The notes: generated from the letters alone by a model not told the origin. DNA of 5,399 nt from a bacterium (GCA_009919365.1 RGBZ01000063.1:1-5399); one strand, 5' to 3'. Shown: positions 1-5,384, counted from the first letter of the stretch. Program-made: numbers and translations.

Positions 1-181
1 CGCAACACTCGTTGCAACGGTAGGCGGCGATCCGCTCATCGCCACCGCGCAGGTTGGCAAGGGCCGATCCCTCGTCTGGACGTCAGACATTGGCCCACAC
101 TGGTGCCCAGAGCCATTCGTGCAGTGGAACGGCTTCGCGCCACTGATGTCGAACATGATCGATTGGGTCACCGGTAAGTGA
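1..181 (+). CDS. Glutamine amidotransferase-like protein, C-terminal end (partial, 5' truncated)
   Basis: Only the last 59 codons are in the window, read in the frame starting at base 2 and ending at TGA 179-181. The readable part contains GDPLIA, then GKGRSLVWTSDIGPHW, and ends in WNGFAPLMSNMIDWVTGK. This pattern (a 'GKGRs..wTSD..PHW' strand-turn followed by a Trp-rich helix) matches the C-terminus of the putative glutamine amidotransferase family PF07090, as recalled from family knowledge. The catalytic Cys/His region would lie upstream and is not visible, so activity cannot be judged; some members of this class-I-fold family are not proven amidotransferases. The stop codon overlaps the GTG start of the DinB-like gene, so the two are probably co-transcribed and translationally coupled. 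Confidence 0.7.
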   Translation, partial: ATLVATVGGDPLIATAQVGKGRSLVWTSDIGPHWCPEPFVQWNGFAPLMSNMIDWVTGK

Positions 182-648
182 GTTTCGCCGAACGCATTGC
201 GGCCTATCAGGCGGCGACGAAGGCGTTTGAAGATCAGGTCGCCGCACTCGATCACCTGAAGCTCGACGCCAAGCACCCAGAAGGCTGGTCGCCACGTCAG
301 GTGATCCACCACCTGGCCGACAGCGAGGCGCAATCCTACGCGCGACTGCGACGACTCGTTGCCGAGCCAGCCGGTTCGATTATTCAGGGGTACGACGAGG
401 GTGCCTGGGCGGCGAGCCCAGCCCTCGGCTACGAGACCGACCCCGTTGAGACACCGCTCGCGGTCTTCTCGGCGGTGCGGGCTGGCACGCTCAACGTGCT
501 TCAGCACCTCACCGAGGCGGACCTCGCCCGCTATGGCGAGCACACCGAACGGGGCCGATTCACCCTCGATGACTGGCTGCGGATCTACTCCAAGCACCCC
601 CTCGACCACGGCGAGCAGCTCGCCAAGGCACTCCGCGGGGAGCTGTAG
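178..648 (+). CDS. DinB/YfiT-like putative metal-dependent enzyme
   Basis: This 156-residue protein has the expected size and four-helix layout of the DinB_2 family (PF12867; YfiT/BstA-like). The likely metal triad is visible: His44 or His45 in the WSPRQVIHHLADSE segment (residues 37-50), then His140 and His144 in SKHPLDHGEQL near the C-terminus. Family members bind a divalent metal, and some act as thiol-dependent S-transferases (mycothiol or bacillithiol type) or hydrolases; the substrate here cannot be read from sequence. The GTG at 178 is chosen because it overlaps the preceding TGA (GTGA), a standard coupling arrangement, and the protein aligns with the family from its first residues. 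No separate promoter is seen. Confidence 0.85.
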   Translation: MSFAERIAAYQAATKAFEDQVAALDHLKLDAKHPEGWSPRQVIHHLADSEAQSYARLRRLVAEPAGSIIQGYDEGAWAASPALGYETDPVETPLAVFSAVRAGTLNVLQHLTEADLARYGEHTERGRFTLDDWLRIYSKHPLDHGEQLAKALRGEL

Positions 649-711
649 CAGGAACCGATCCCGCCCTCCAAGCGTTACGGTATGGAAGGGTCAGTCTTGG
701 CCCATAACTGC

Positions 712-717
712 AGGAGG
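712..717 (+). promoter_or_regulatory. Strong Shine-Dalgarno for the META-domain gene
   Basis: A perfect AGGAGG lies 5 nt before the ATG at 723. It fixes that start and contrasts with several other genes here that have no Shine-Dalgarno. Confidence 0.9.
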
Positions 718-722
718 CAACA

Positions 723-1568
723 ATGACCCGGGTGCTCACCGCCGCTCTTATGCTCGGACTACTGATCGCGCCAAGCGTGCGCCCTGTGGCGGCCGCGGAC
801 GAGGTCATCCCAGTACCCGTCTCAGCTGTGGAGTGCCCGCCAGTCAACGTCGTTGAGGGCGTCGCAGTCATCCCTGAGGGGGCTCCCGCCGAGTGCGTCT
901 ACATCCAGACGGTCGGCCAGACGGTCGGCACAGAAGACCCATGCGCACCTGATGCCACGGGCCAGGTGCCAGTGATGTGCCAGTCAGGACTCCCAGTGGA
1001 TCCTCCTGTTGGCGGTGACGCCTGCTGGATGACATCTGACGGCAGCACCAACTGCCCACGAACCGGTGGCGAGATCCTGCCGTCGTTCGGTCGACAGTTC
1101 GCCGTCATCGCGGTATCGCTCAGTGGCGTTCGCTACGAGGTCGCTGCTGGCCAGATGTACTTCGGCAACGACGGCAGCTTCAGCGCAACGGTTGGATGCA
1201 ATCAACTTGCGGGCAGCGTGACCGCCAATAGCGATGGCACCTATACCGTGGCCGATCTCCTCTCCACAAAGATGTACTGCGAAGAGCTGTCCGCTGCAGA
1301 GACAACGTTCAGCGAGATCTTGCTCGGTGGCGCGCTGACCTTTAGCCAAACTGACACTGGCCTCGTTGCCCAGAACGGCGTTGGCACACTTGAGCTCGCT
1401 GAGGCGATGTACGACGCGGTCCCACTCAACGGTGAAGAGCGCGCAAACGCTGGCGGAATCGGCGCAACAAGTGATCTGAGCGCCCTGCTCATCGCCATCG
1501 CACTGCTCGGTATTCCGGCACTCGTCGGCGCAGCCGGCTTGAGCGCGGGGCTTTCGCGCCGAAGCTAA
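723..1568 (+). CDS. Secreted META-domain (HslJ-like) protein with C-terminal membrane anchor
   Basis: The 281-residue product starts with a signal peptide: Arg3, a hydrophobic core at about 5-20, and a likely cleavage after AAA at 23-25. Residues about 26-115 are Pro- and Cys-rich low-similarity sequence. Residues about 125-227 match the META domain (PF03724): a strand reading GQMYFGNDGSFSA, then VGCNQLAGS, then LLSTKMYCEELSAAE, the typical 'GCN..G' and 'ST.m.C...a.E' signatures. The eight cysteines (38, 58, 74, 86, 101, 111, 159, 186) suggest disulfides outside the cytoplasm; Cys159 and Cys186 are the usual META pair. Residues 252-275 form one hydrophobic segment followed by SRRS, so the protein is probably held in the membrane with the META domain outside. 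META proteins are linked to stress or novobiocin tolerance (HslJ) and protease inhibition, but the function here is unknown. The strong AGGAGG supports the start. Confidence 0.85.
   Translation: MTRVLTAALMLGLLIAPSVRPVAAADEVIPVPVSAVECPPVNVVEGVAVIPEGAPAECVYIQTVGQTVGTEDPCAPDATGQVPVMCQSGLPVDPPVGGDACWMTSDGSTNCPRTGGEILPSFGRQFAVIAVSLSGVRYEVAAGQMYFGNDGSFSATVGCNQLAGSVTANSDGTYTVADLLSTKMYCEELSAAETTFSEILLGGALTFSQTDTGLVAQNGVGTLELAEAMYDAVPLNGEERANAGGIGATSDLSALLIAIALLGIPALVGAAGLSAGLSRRS
906..929 (+). repeat. Perfect 12-bp in-frame tandem duplication
   Basis: CAGACGGTCGGC occurs twice back to back (906-917 and 918-929) inside the META-domain gene. It is exactly in frame and encodes QTVG-QTVG (residues 62-69) in the Pro/Cys-rich linker. 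The unit length is a multiple of three, so copy number could change without breaking the frame. Confidence 0.95.
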
Positions 1569-1580
1569 CCGCATGACACA

Positions 1581-1613
1581 CCCGCCGGCGCGCCGATGGG
1601 TGCGCTAGGCGGG
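1581..1613. terminator. Possible hairpin between convergent genes
   Basis: CCCGCC (1581-1586) can pair with GGCGGG (1608-1613), and inside it GCGC (1588-1591) with GCGC (1602-1605), giving a GC-rich stem with a small internal loop. It lies where the META gene and citrate synthase converge, and it includes the citrate synthase stop codon. No T-run follows on either strand, so a classical intrinsic terminator is not established; it could act as a weak bidirectional block or mean nothing in such GC-rich DNA. Confidence 0.3.
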
Positions 1614-2711
1614 GAGGTGTCGCTCCGCGTGGCCGATGTACTTGGCGTCTGGACGAATCAGTTTGTCGACGCCAGCCTGCTCAATCGCGTGCGCTGACCA
1701 GCCGGCGATGCGCGCCAGCGCGAACGTCGCTGGGAAGAGATCGGGCACCAGGCCCACACCCTGCAGTACGGCGGCGGCGTAGAACTCAACGTTTGTCTTC
1801 ATTGCGCGGCCCGGCTTCATCTCTTCAAAGACCTTCAAGATCTGCTCTTCGGCGCCGATGGCGAGCTCGAGCCAGGCTGGCCTCGTCGGCATCGCCTCGG
1901 CAACCTTGCGCAGCGCTGCGGCCCGCGGGTCATACGTGCGGTAGACGCGGTGACCGAAGCCCATGATCAGCTCCTTGCGCGAGAGCTTGCCGCGCGCCCA
2001 GTCTTCAGCGCGATCGATCGAGCCGATCTCACCGAGCTGACCGATCACCTCCGCAGGTGCGCCGCCGTGGAGTGGTCCCTTCATGGCACCGACGGCGCCA
2101 CAGATTGCAGAGGCGATGTCGGAACGTGTGGCAATGATCACACGTGCCGCAAACGTGCTGGCGTTCAGACCATGCTCTGCGCCAACCATGAGATAGGCGT
2201 CAAGCGCGCGGGCGGTTGCCGGATCAGGCTCCTTGTCGTGGAGCTGCTGCAGGAACGCCGCCGCGATGCTGAGACCTGGCTGCGGATCAACGGGCTCGAG
2301 TCCCTGCCGCAGTCGCGCGAACGCGGCGAGTGCCGATGGTGCGAACGCGGCGATGCGCTTCGCCTCGTCGGCGGTTGGTGGCCAGCCGAGGCGCTCACCA
2401 GCGCCCCACACCGAGATTGCGGTGCGCAGCGCATCCATCGGGTGTGCATGTGATGGCAAGAGTCGTAGCGCCGCGAGGACAGCGGGCGGCACCTTCTCGG
2501 GGGCGAGCTGTGCGGTCGGGTGCCACTCACCAGTCAATAGAAGATCAAGAACGTTGGCGTAGTTCCCCTTGGTGACTACCTCTTCAATCGGGTAGCCGCG
2601 ATAGAGGAGTCGACCCGCCGCGCCGTCAACGTAGCCAACCGCGGTCTCGGCGCCAACGACGCCAGCAAGACCAGGACTGAACGGCTTCTCGGCGATCTTC
2701 TCGTCACTCAT
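1605..2711 (-). CDS. gltA: Citrate synthase (short type, possibly 2-methylcitrate synthase)
   Basis: This enzyme condenses oxaloacetate with acetyl-CoA to citrate, the entry step of the TCA cycle. Its 368 residues fit the short dimeric citrate/2-methylcitrate synthases rather than the roughly 430-residue E. coli form. Visible motifs are GAEHGLNAST (His180, oxaloacetate binding), GPLHGGAP (His215, first catalytic His), MGFGHRVYRTYDPRA (His254, second catalytic His) and ALARIAGW (Arg334); IRPDAKY gives Arg353. The third catalytic residue, normally Asp in NVDFY, is Glu309 in NVEFY (codon at 1785-1787). The spacing from that site to Arg334 is 25 residues, as in E. coli GltA, so the alignment is firm. 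The second Arg of the usual RPRxxY is Asp355. The ATG overlaps the stop of the upstream small membrane protein by 4 nt, and no Shine-Dalgarno is visible, so translation is probably coupled. Citrate and methylcitrate synthase cannot be separated by eye. Confidence 0.93.
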   Translation of the reverse strand: MSDEKIAEKPFSPGLAGVVGAETAVGYVDGAAGRLLYRGYPIEEVVTKGNYANVLDLLLTGEWHPTAQLAPEKVPPAVLAALRLLPSHAHPMDALRTAISVWGAGERLGWPPTADEAKRIAAFAPSALAAFARLRQGLEPVDPQPGLSIAAAFLQQLHDKEPDPATARALDAYLMVGAEHGLNASTFAARVIIATRSDIASAICGAVGAMKGPLHGGAPAEVIGQLGEIGSIDRAEDWARGKLSRKELIMGFGHRVYRTYDPRAAALRKVAEAMPTRPAWLELAIGAEEQILKVFEEMKPGRAMKTNVEFYAAAVLQGVGLVPDLFPATFALARIAGWSAHAIEQAGVDKLIRPDAKYIGHAERHLPA

Positions 2712-2980
2712 CGACGCGGGCGCCGATCGACGAATTCAAGCGCCAGACGCAAGATCACCGATCCGAGTAGCGCCACGAAGACCGACCCGGTGAATCCGCC
2801 TGGATCGCCGTAGCCCGCACCCTTTGCGAGCGTGCCGCCGACGATCCCGCCGAGAATGCCGACCAGGATGTTGGGGAGGCAACCTCGGGCTGCGCGGCCG
2901 CCAACAAGGAGCGAAGAGAGCCCGCCGGCCAGCAGGCCGACGAGCATCCAGCCGATCGGATCAAGGTCAAAGAAGCCCAT
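2708..2980 (-). CDS. GlsB/YeaQ/YmgE-family small membrane protein
   Basis: The 90-residue product has three hydrophobic, Gly-rich segments (about 9-28, 35-53, 62-83) and an Arg-rich tail (DRRPRR). The order GWMLVGLLAGGLSSLL, ILVGILGGIVGG and FVALLGSVILRL is typical of PF04226, the 'transglycosylase-associated' family, small inner-membrane proteins linked to stress responses but without a proven biochemical role. An open frame continues upstream to 3178, but I choose the ATG at 2980: family similarity begins at MGFFDLDPIGW, the extension would run antisense through the start of the aminotransferase gene, and a TACGAT box lies 7 nt before this ATG. No Shine-Dalgarno is present, which fits a leaderless transcript. 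Its TGA overlaps the ATG of citrate synthase, so it is the first gene of a two-gene unit. Confidence 0.85.
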   Translation of the reverse strand: MGFFDLDPIGWMLVGLLAGGLSSLLVGGRAARGCLPNILVGILGGIVGGTLAKGAGYGDPGGFTGSVFVALLGSVILRLALEFVDRRPRR

Positions 2981-2987
2981 CGGCGCG

Positions 2988-2993
2988 ATCGTA
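2988..2993 (-). promoter_or_regulatory. Candidate -10 box (TACGAT) for the membrane-protein/citrate synthase unit
   Basis: Read on the minus strand, TACGAT fits TAnnnT and ends 7 nt before the ATG at 2980. Transcription would start at or next to the A of ATG, giving a leaderless mRNA. No convincing -35 is seen, and a hexamer this loose can arise by chance. Confidence 0.45.
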
Positions 2994-3031
2994 CGCCCGC
3001 GGGCCAAAACGCGCCGCCCGCGTCGCGCGGG

Positions 3032-3037
3032 TAGACT
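3032..3037 (+). promoter_or_regulatory. Candidate leaderless -10 box (TAGACT) for the aminotransferase
   Basis: TAGACT ends 6 nt before the ATG at 3044, with spacer CGCCGC. The same TAGACT, the same 6-nt distance and a near-identical spacer precede the ATG at 4317. No Shine-Dalgarno is present. The distance predicts a transcript starting at the ATG. No clear -35 is visible. Confidence 0.65.
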
Positions 3038-3043
3038 CGCCGC

Positions 3044-4267
3044 ATGTCTGAAGGGGCCCTCTCCGCACGAATCAGTGATGCGCCAACCGACCCGATCTTC
3101 GGGATCGTTGAGCTCCACCGTGCCGACGCTCGTCCGCACAAGATCAACCTCGCCGCCGGTGTCTATATGGATGAACAAGGCGTCACCCCGATCCTGCCGA
3201 GCGTTCGCGCCGCGGAGGAGCGTCTGCTCGCCTCCACCACCTCAAAGCTCTACATGCCGATCAGTGGGGATCCCGCCTACTTGGCAGCCGCGAAGTCACT
3301 CCTCTTCCGCCCCGTTGGCGGGGCGTGGGGAGAGATTGAACCAGCCGCAGCCGACCGCGTGCAGATGATTCATACGCCGGGGGGCACCGGCGCAGTACGC
3401 CTCGCTGTTGATTTGGTTTCGCGACTTCGACCTGGCGCAGAGATTTGGGTCGGTGAGCCTACCTGGCCGAACCACACGCAGATCATTGAGTCGTCGCGAA
3501 TCACGGCGCGTCGTCACGACTGGATCACCGACGATGCCCGATCGCTGAACTCCAGCGCACTCTTTGATGCGATCGCCGCGGCGAAGGGTGGCGACGCGAT
3601 GATCCTGCACGGCGCCTGCCACAACCCAACGGGGATTGATCCAACCCCCGAGCAGTGGAGTGAGATCGCGCAACAGATTGCCCACCGCGGCATCTTGCCG
3701 ATCCTCGATTTCGCGTATCAGGGCTTTGGTGAAGGGCTGATTGAAGATGCCGCATCACTGCGCGCCTTCTTGGCGACTGGCTGCGAGGTGCTCGTCGCCA
3801 GCAGCTCCTCAAAGAACTTTGCCCTCTACAACGAGCGCGTCGGCAGCCTTGCAATCATTGGAGCCGATGGCGCTGCGGCCACAGCGCTTGCCGCGCACGC
3901 GCGCATGGCGGTGCGCACCATGTGGTCGAACCCGCCAGCGCACGGTGGCGCCATCGTCGCAACCATCCTTGGTGATGCAACCTTGCGCGCACAGTGGGAG
4001 GGCGAGGTTCACGCGATGCGCACCCGCATCGCAGAGAGTCGGGCTGCGTTCGCCACGGCACTCACCGCCGCTGGCGCGGGTGACTTTTCGTACCTTCTCA
4101 GACACCACGGAATGTTCTCGCTCCTGGGGCTCACCGACGATCAGCTGAAGCGCCTTCGTGATGAACATGCGGTCTACCTCGTCGCCCGTGGACGCATCAA
4201 CATGGCGGGCCTCTCCGCCACGAAGATCCCGATCGTGGCTAAGGCGGTTGCGAGCGTGCTCGCGTAA
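3044..4267 (+). CDS. aspC: Aspartate/aromatic aminotransferase, AspC/TyrB type (subgroup I-alpha)
   Basis: This PLP enzyme should exchange amino groups between aspartate (or an aromatic amino acid) and 2-oxoglutarate, yielding oxaloacetate and glutamate in the cytoplasm. The 407 residues align along their length with E. coli AspC as I recall it: PTDPIFGIVELHRAD, KINLAAGVYMDE, TPGGTGAVRLAVD, WPNH, HNPTGIDPTPEQW, DFAYQGF, SSKNFALYNERVG, SNPPAHG and GRINMAG. Key residues are the PLP lysine Lys257, Asp222 and Tyr225 (PLP ring), Asn194, Trp141 (ring stacking), Tyr70, Arg265 (phosphate), Arg384 (alpha-carboxylate) and Arg291, equivalent to the Arg292 that binds the side-chain carboxylate in AspC. 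Arg291 favours dicarboxylic substrates, but TyrB also has it, so AspC versus TyrB is open. The start is supported by N-terminal alignment and the TAGACT box. The gene is divergent from the citrate synthase unit, which uses the same metabolite, oxaloacetate. Confidence 0.93.
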   Translation: MSEGALSARISDAPTDPIFGIVELHRADARPHKINLAAGVYMDEQGVTPILPSVRAAEERLLASTTSKLYMPISGDPAYLAAAKSLLFRPVGGAWGEIEPAAADRVQMIHTPGGTGAVRLAVDLVSRLRPGAEIWVGEPTWPNHTQIIESSRITARRHDWITDDARSLNSSALFDAIAAAKGGDAMILHGACHNPTGIDPTPEQWSEIAQQIAHRGILPILDFAYQGFGEGLIEDAASLRAFLATGCEVLVASSSSKNFALYNERVGSLAIIGADGAAATALAAHARMAVRTMWSNPPAHGGAIVATILGDATLRAQWEGEVHAMRTRIAESRAAFATALTAAGAGDFSYLLRHHGMFSLLGLTDDQLKRLRDEHAVYLVARGRINMAGLSATKIPIVAKAVASVLA

Positions 4268-4304
4268 CTGCACGATCAACCCGTCCGCAGCTAGATCCCT
4301 CGCC

Positions 4305-4310
4305 TAGACT
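4305..4310 (+). promoter_or_regulatory. Candidate leaderless -10 box (TAGACT) for manA
   Basis: TAGACT ends 6 nt before the ATG at 4317, with spacer CTCCGC, one base different from the CGCCGC spacer before the ATG at 3044. It lies in the 49-bp gap after the aminotransferase, so manA may have its own promoter as well as read-through. There is no Shine-Dalgarno. Confidence 0.65.
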
Positions 4311-4316
4311 CTCCGC

Positions 4317-5165
4317 ATGACTGAGTCGATGCCGCGCGACACGCACCTCCTCGCACCAAGCCTTGTCGGGCGTGTGTGGGGTGGTGATCGCCTTCGCGCC
4401 CTTGCCCCCGATGCGGCGCCACACGGTCCAATCGGCGAGGCCTGGTTCGGTGATGCTGACGAACAGCCAGGCGGCGTGTTGGTGAAGTTACTCGATGTGC
4501 AAGATCGACTCTCAGTGCAGGTGCACCCCGACGACGATCTGGCCAAAGTGATGCACGGTGCAGATGCAATCGGCAAGCATGAGGCGTGGGTTGTCCTTGA
4601 TGCGGCACCCGGCGCCGAGCTGCTCTTGGGCCGTGCCCTATCCGTCACAGGCAGCGACATCACTAACGCGTTAGCCGCGGGCTCCGACATCACCCCACTC
4701 CTTGCGCGTCACGCCGTGCGACGCGGCGACGTGTTTGACGTGCCAACGGGCTGCCTCCATGCGCTCTTGCCTGGCCTGTTCATTTGGGAGGTACAGCAAC
4801 GCTCCGACCGCACCTATCGTGTCGCCGATTGGGGCCGGAACGATCCGTCGCGACCACTCCACGCCACCGAGGCGCTTCGCGCGATTGATGCGGCGCATCA
4901 GGCGACCCGTACCGCCGTGATTGATTGGGGGAGGTCAGGCGAGCAGGCGTTGGTCACTTCGCCGCACTTCTTGGCCCGCGCCGTTGTCGGGCCATGGGTG
5001 GGAAGCATTGCGGTGGGGCCGAACGGCGCGACCGCAACAGCCACCGGCGCAGTCGTTGCGGACGGATTGCGGCTGGGGGATTTGGCCACTGCACATCTCG
5101 CCGCGGGTGAGATTGATCTTGAGGTTTTAGCAGGGGCAGCCCTCCTGATCGCCGAAGGGTGCTAG
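4317..5165 (+). CDS. manA: Mannose-6-phosphate isomerase, type I (ManA), compact form
   Basis: The enzyme interconverts fructose-6-phosphate and mannose-6-phosphate using zinc, feeding mannose into polysaccharide, glycolipid or glycoprotein synthesis. The 282-residue cupin protein shows RVWGGDRL (19-26), GEAWFGDADE (40-49), KLLDVQDRLSVQVHPDD (57-73), GKHEAWVVLD (86-95), VPTGCLHAL (142-150) and QQRSDRTYRVADWGR (160-174). The expected zinc ligands are Gln68, His70, Glu89 and His148, and an active-site Arg lies in the RTYR segment. All are present, so the enzyme looks functional. It is shorter than Bacillus ManA (about 315 residues), mainly because the stretch between the E.W motif and KLLD is only a few residues, and the C-terminal cupin is reduced. 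The start agrees with the family N-terminus and the TAGACT box. Confidence 0.93.
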   Translation: MTESMPRDTHLLAPSLVGRVWGGDRLRALAPDAAPHGPIGEAWFGDADEQPGGVLVKLLDVQDRLSVQVHPDDDLAKVMHGADAIGKHEAWVVLDAAPGAELLLGRALSVTGSDITNALAAGSDITPLLARHAVRRGDVFDVPTGCLHALLPGLFIWEVQQRSDRTYRVADWGRNDPSRPLHATEALRAIDAAHQATRTAVIDWGRSGEQALVTSPHFLARAVVGPWVGSIAVGPNGATATATGAVVADGLRLGDLATAHLAAGEIDLEVLAGAALLIAEGC

Positions 5166-5226
5166 CCAAACTATTTGGATTCCTTAACCTTTGAGCATCT
5201 GAGCACAAACGCTCAGGAAAAAAGGG

Positions 5227-5255
5227 TTGCGCGCAGGCGCGGGCTCGTTCATGAT
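5227..5255 (+). promoter_or_regulatory. Weak candidate promoter for the gene at 5385
   Basis: TTGCGC (5227-5232) and CATGAT (5250-5255) are separated by exactly 17 bp. Three of six bases match the -35 consensus and four of six the -10. If real, transcription would start near 5262 and give a leader of about 120 nt containing the inverted repeats. Confidence 0.3.
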
Positions 5256-5294
5256 TGCCTTCCTCGACTGCATCGGACGCAGCCGCATCGTCAC

Positions 5295-5373
5295 ATCTGC
5301 TTTGGTAGGTGAGTCGTGATCACGTAGTCCGAAACAGAGGCGAGCCCAGCCGGAACGGTTGGGAATAGCAGAT
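5295..5373 (+). ncRNA. Candidate structured cis-regulatory leader RNA (class not recognised)
   Basis: ATCTGCT (5295-5301) and AGCAGAT (5367-5373) form a perfect 7-bp closing stem. Inside it, TTTGG (5301-5305) can pair with CCGAA (5329-5333, one G-U pair), sharing base 5301 with the outer stem; that arm contains the perfect palindrome CGTGATCACG (5315-5324). A second arm is CCCAGCCG (5345-5352), loop GAA, CGGTTGGG (5356-5363), 8 bp with one G-U pair. Together this is a three-way-junction-like fold. Its 3' strand abuts AGGAGG directly, so folding could affect ribosome access. The segment GGTAGGTGAG faintly resembles the 5' end of the M-box (ykoK) magnesium riboswitch, but the rest of that motif is not found. 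The ligand, if any, is unknown. Confidence 0.45.
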
Positions 5374-5379
5374 AGGAGG
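5374..5379 (+). promoter_or_regulatory. Strong Shine-Dalgarno for the gene at 5385
   Basis: AGGAGG lies 5 nt before the ATG at 5385, the same spacing as for the META-domain gene. It directly follows the 3' strand of the candidate leader's closing stem. TCCTC at 5261-5265 could pair with GAGGA (5376-5380) and mask it. Confidence 0.88.
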
Positions 5380-5384
5380 ACCTC

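Larger units (their letters stand above)
5166..5384 (+). other. Intergenic region with inverted repeats ahead of the next gene
   Basis: This 219-bp gap has an AT-richer first part (5166-5226), unlike the surrounding coding DNA. It holds a hairpin CTGAGC/GCTCAG (5199-5216), flanked by AACCTTT (5186-5192) and AAAGGGTT (5221-5228), which can pair if one G bulges. The second half holds a candidate structured RNA and ends in a strong Shine-Dalgarno. No convincing protein gene is present; a 22-codon open frame at 5251-5319 has no Shine-Dalgarno. Confidence 0.7.

Noticed and set aside
676..681. TACGGT as a -10 box for the META gene
   Set aside because: The hexamer fits TAnnnT only loosely, no -35 is visible at a suitable distance, and such matches are expected by chance.
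984..1574. 196-codon open frame on the minus strand opposite the META gene
   Set aside because: Its translation lacks recognisable domains, while the plus-strand product has a signal peptide, a META domain, a TM segment and a perfect Shine-Dalgarno. It is a GC-driven shadow.
1950..2453. 167-codon plus-strand open frame opposite citrate synthase
   Set aside because: The minus strand encodes a full citrate synthase with its active-site motifs. This frame shows no domain or ribosome binding site.
2981..3178. 66-residue N-terminal extension of the small membrane protein (open frame back to 3178)
   Set aside because: It runs antisense through the start of the well-supported aminotransferase gene, has no similarity to the PF04226 family, and the family N-terminus begins at the ATG at 2980.
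4650..4694. GSDIT repeated twice in ManA (residues 112-116 and 122-126)
   Set aside because: The two copies differ at the DNA level and sit in a helical segment of variable sequence; it looks like chance, not a duplication.
5199..5223. Intrinsic terminator after manA
   Set aside because: The 6-bp stem is followed by A residues on the plus strand; there is no T-run downstream of the hairpin in either reading direction.
5251..5319. 22-codon upstream open frame (MIAFLDCIGRSR...) as a leader peptide
   Set aside because: It has no Shine-Dalgarno, no run of regulatory codons, and its ATG lies within the only candidate -10 box. It could be real only if transcription starts further upstream.
5300..5373. 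M-box (ykoK) magnesium riboswitch
   Set aside because: GGTAGGTGAG and a following short hairpin resemble the 5' M-box, but the 3' strand that should pair with it and the long second half are absent before the start codon.
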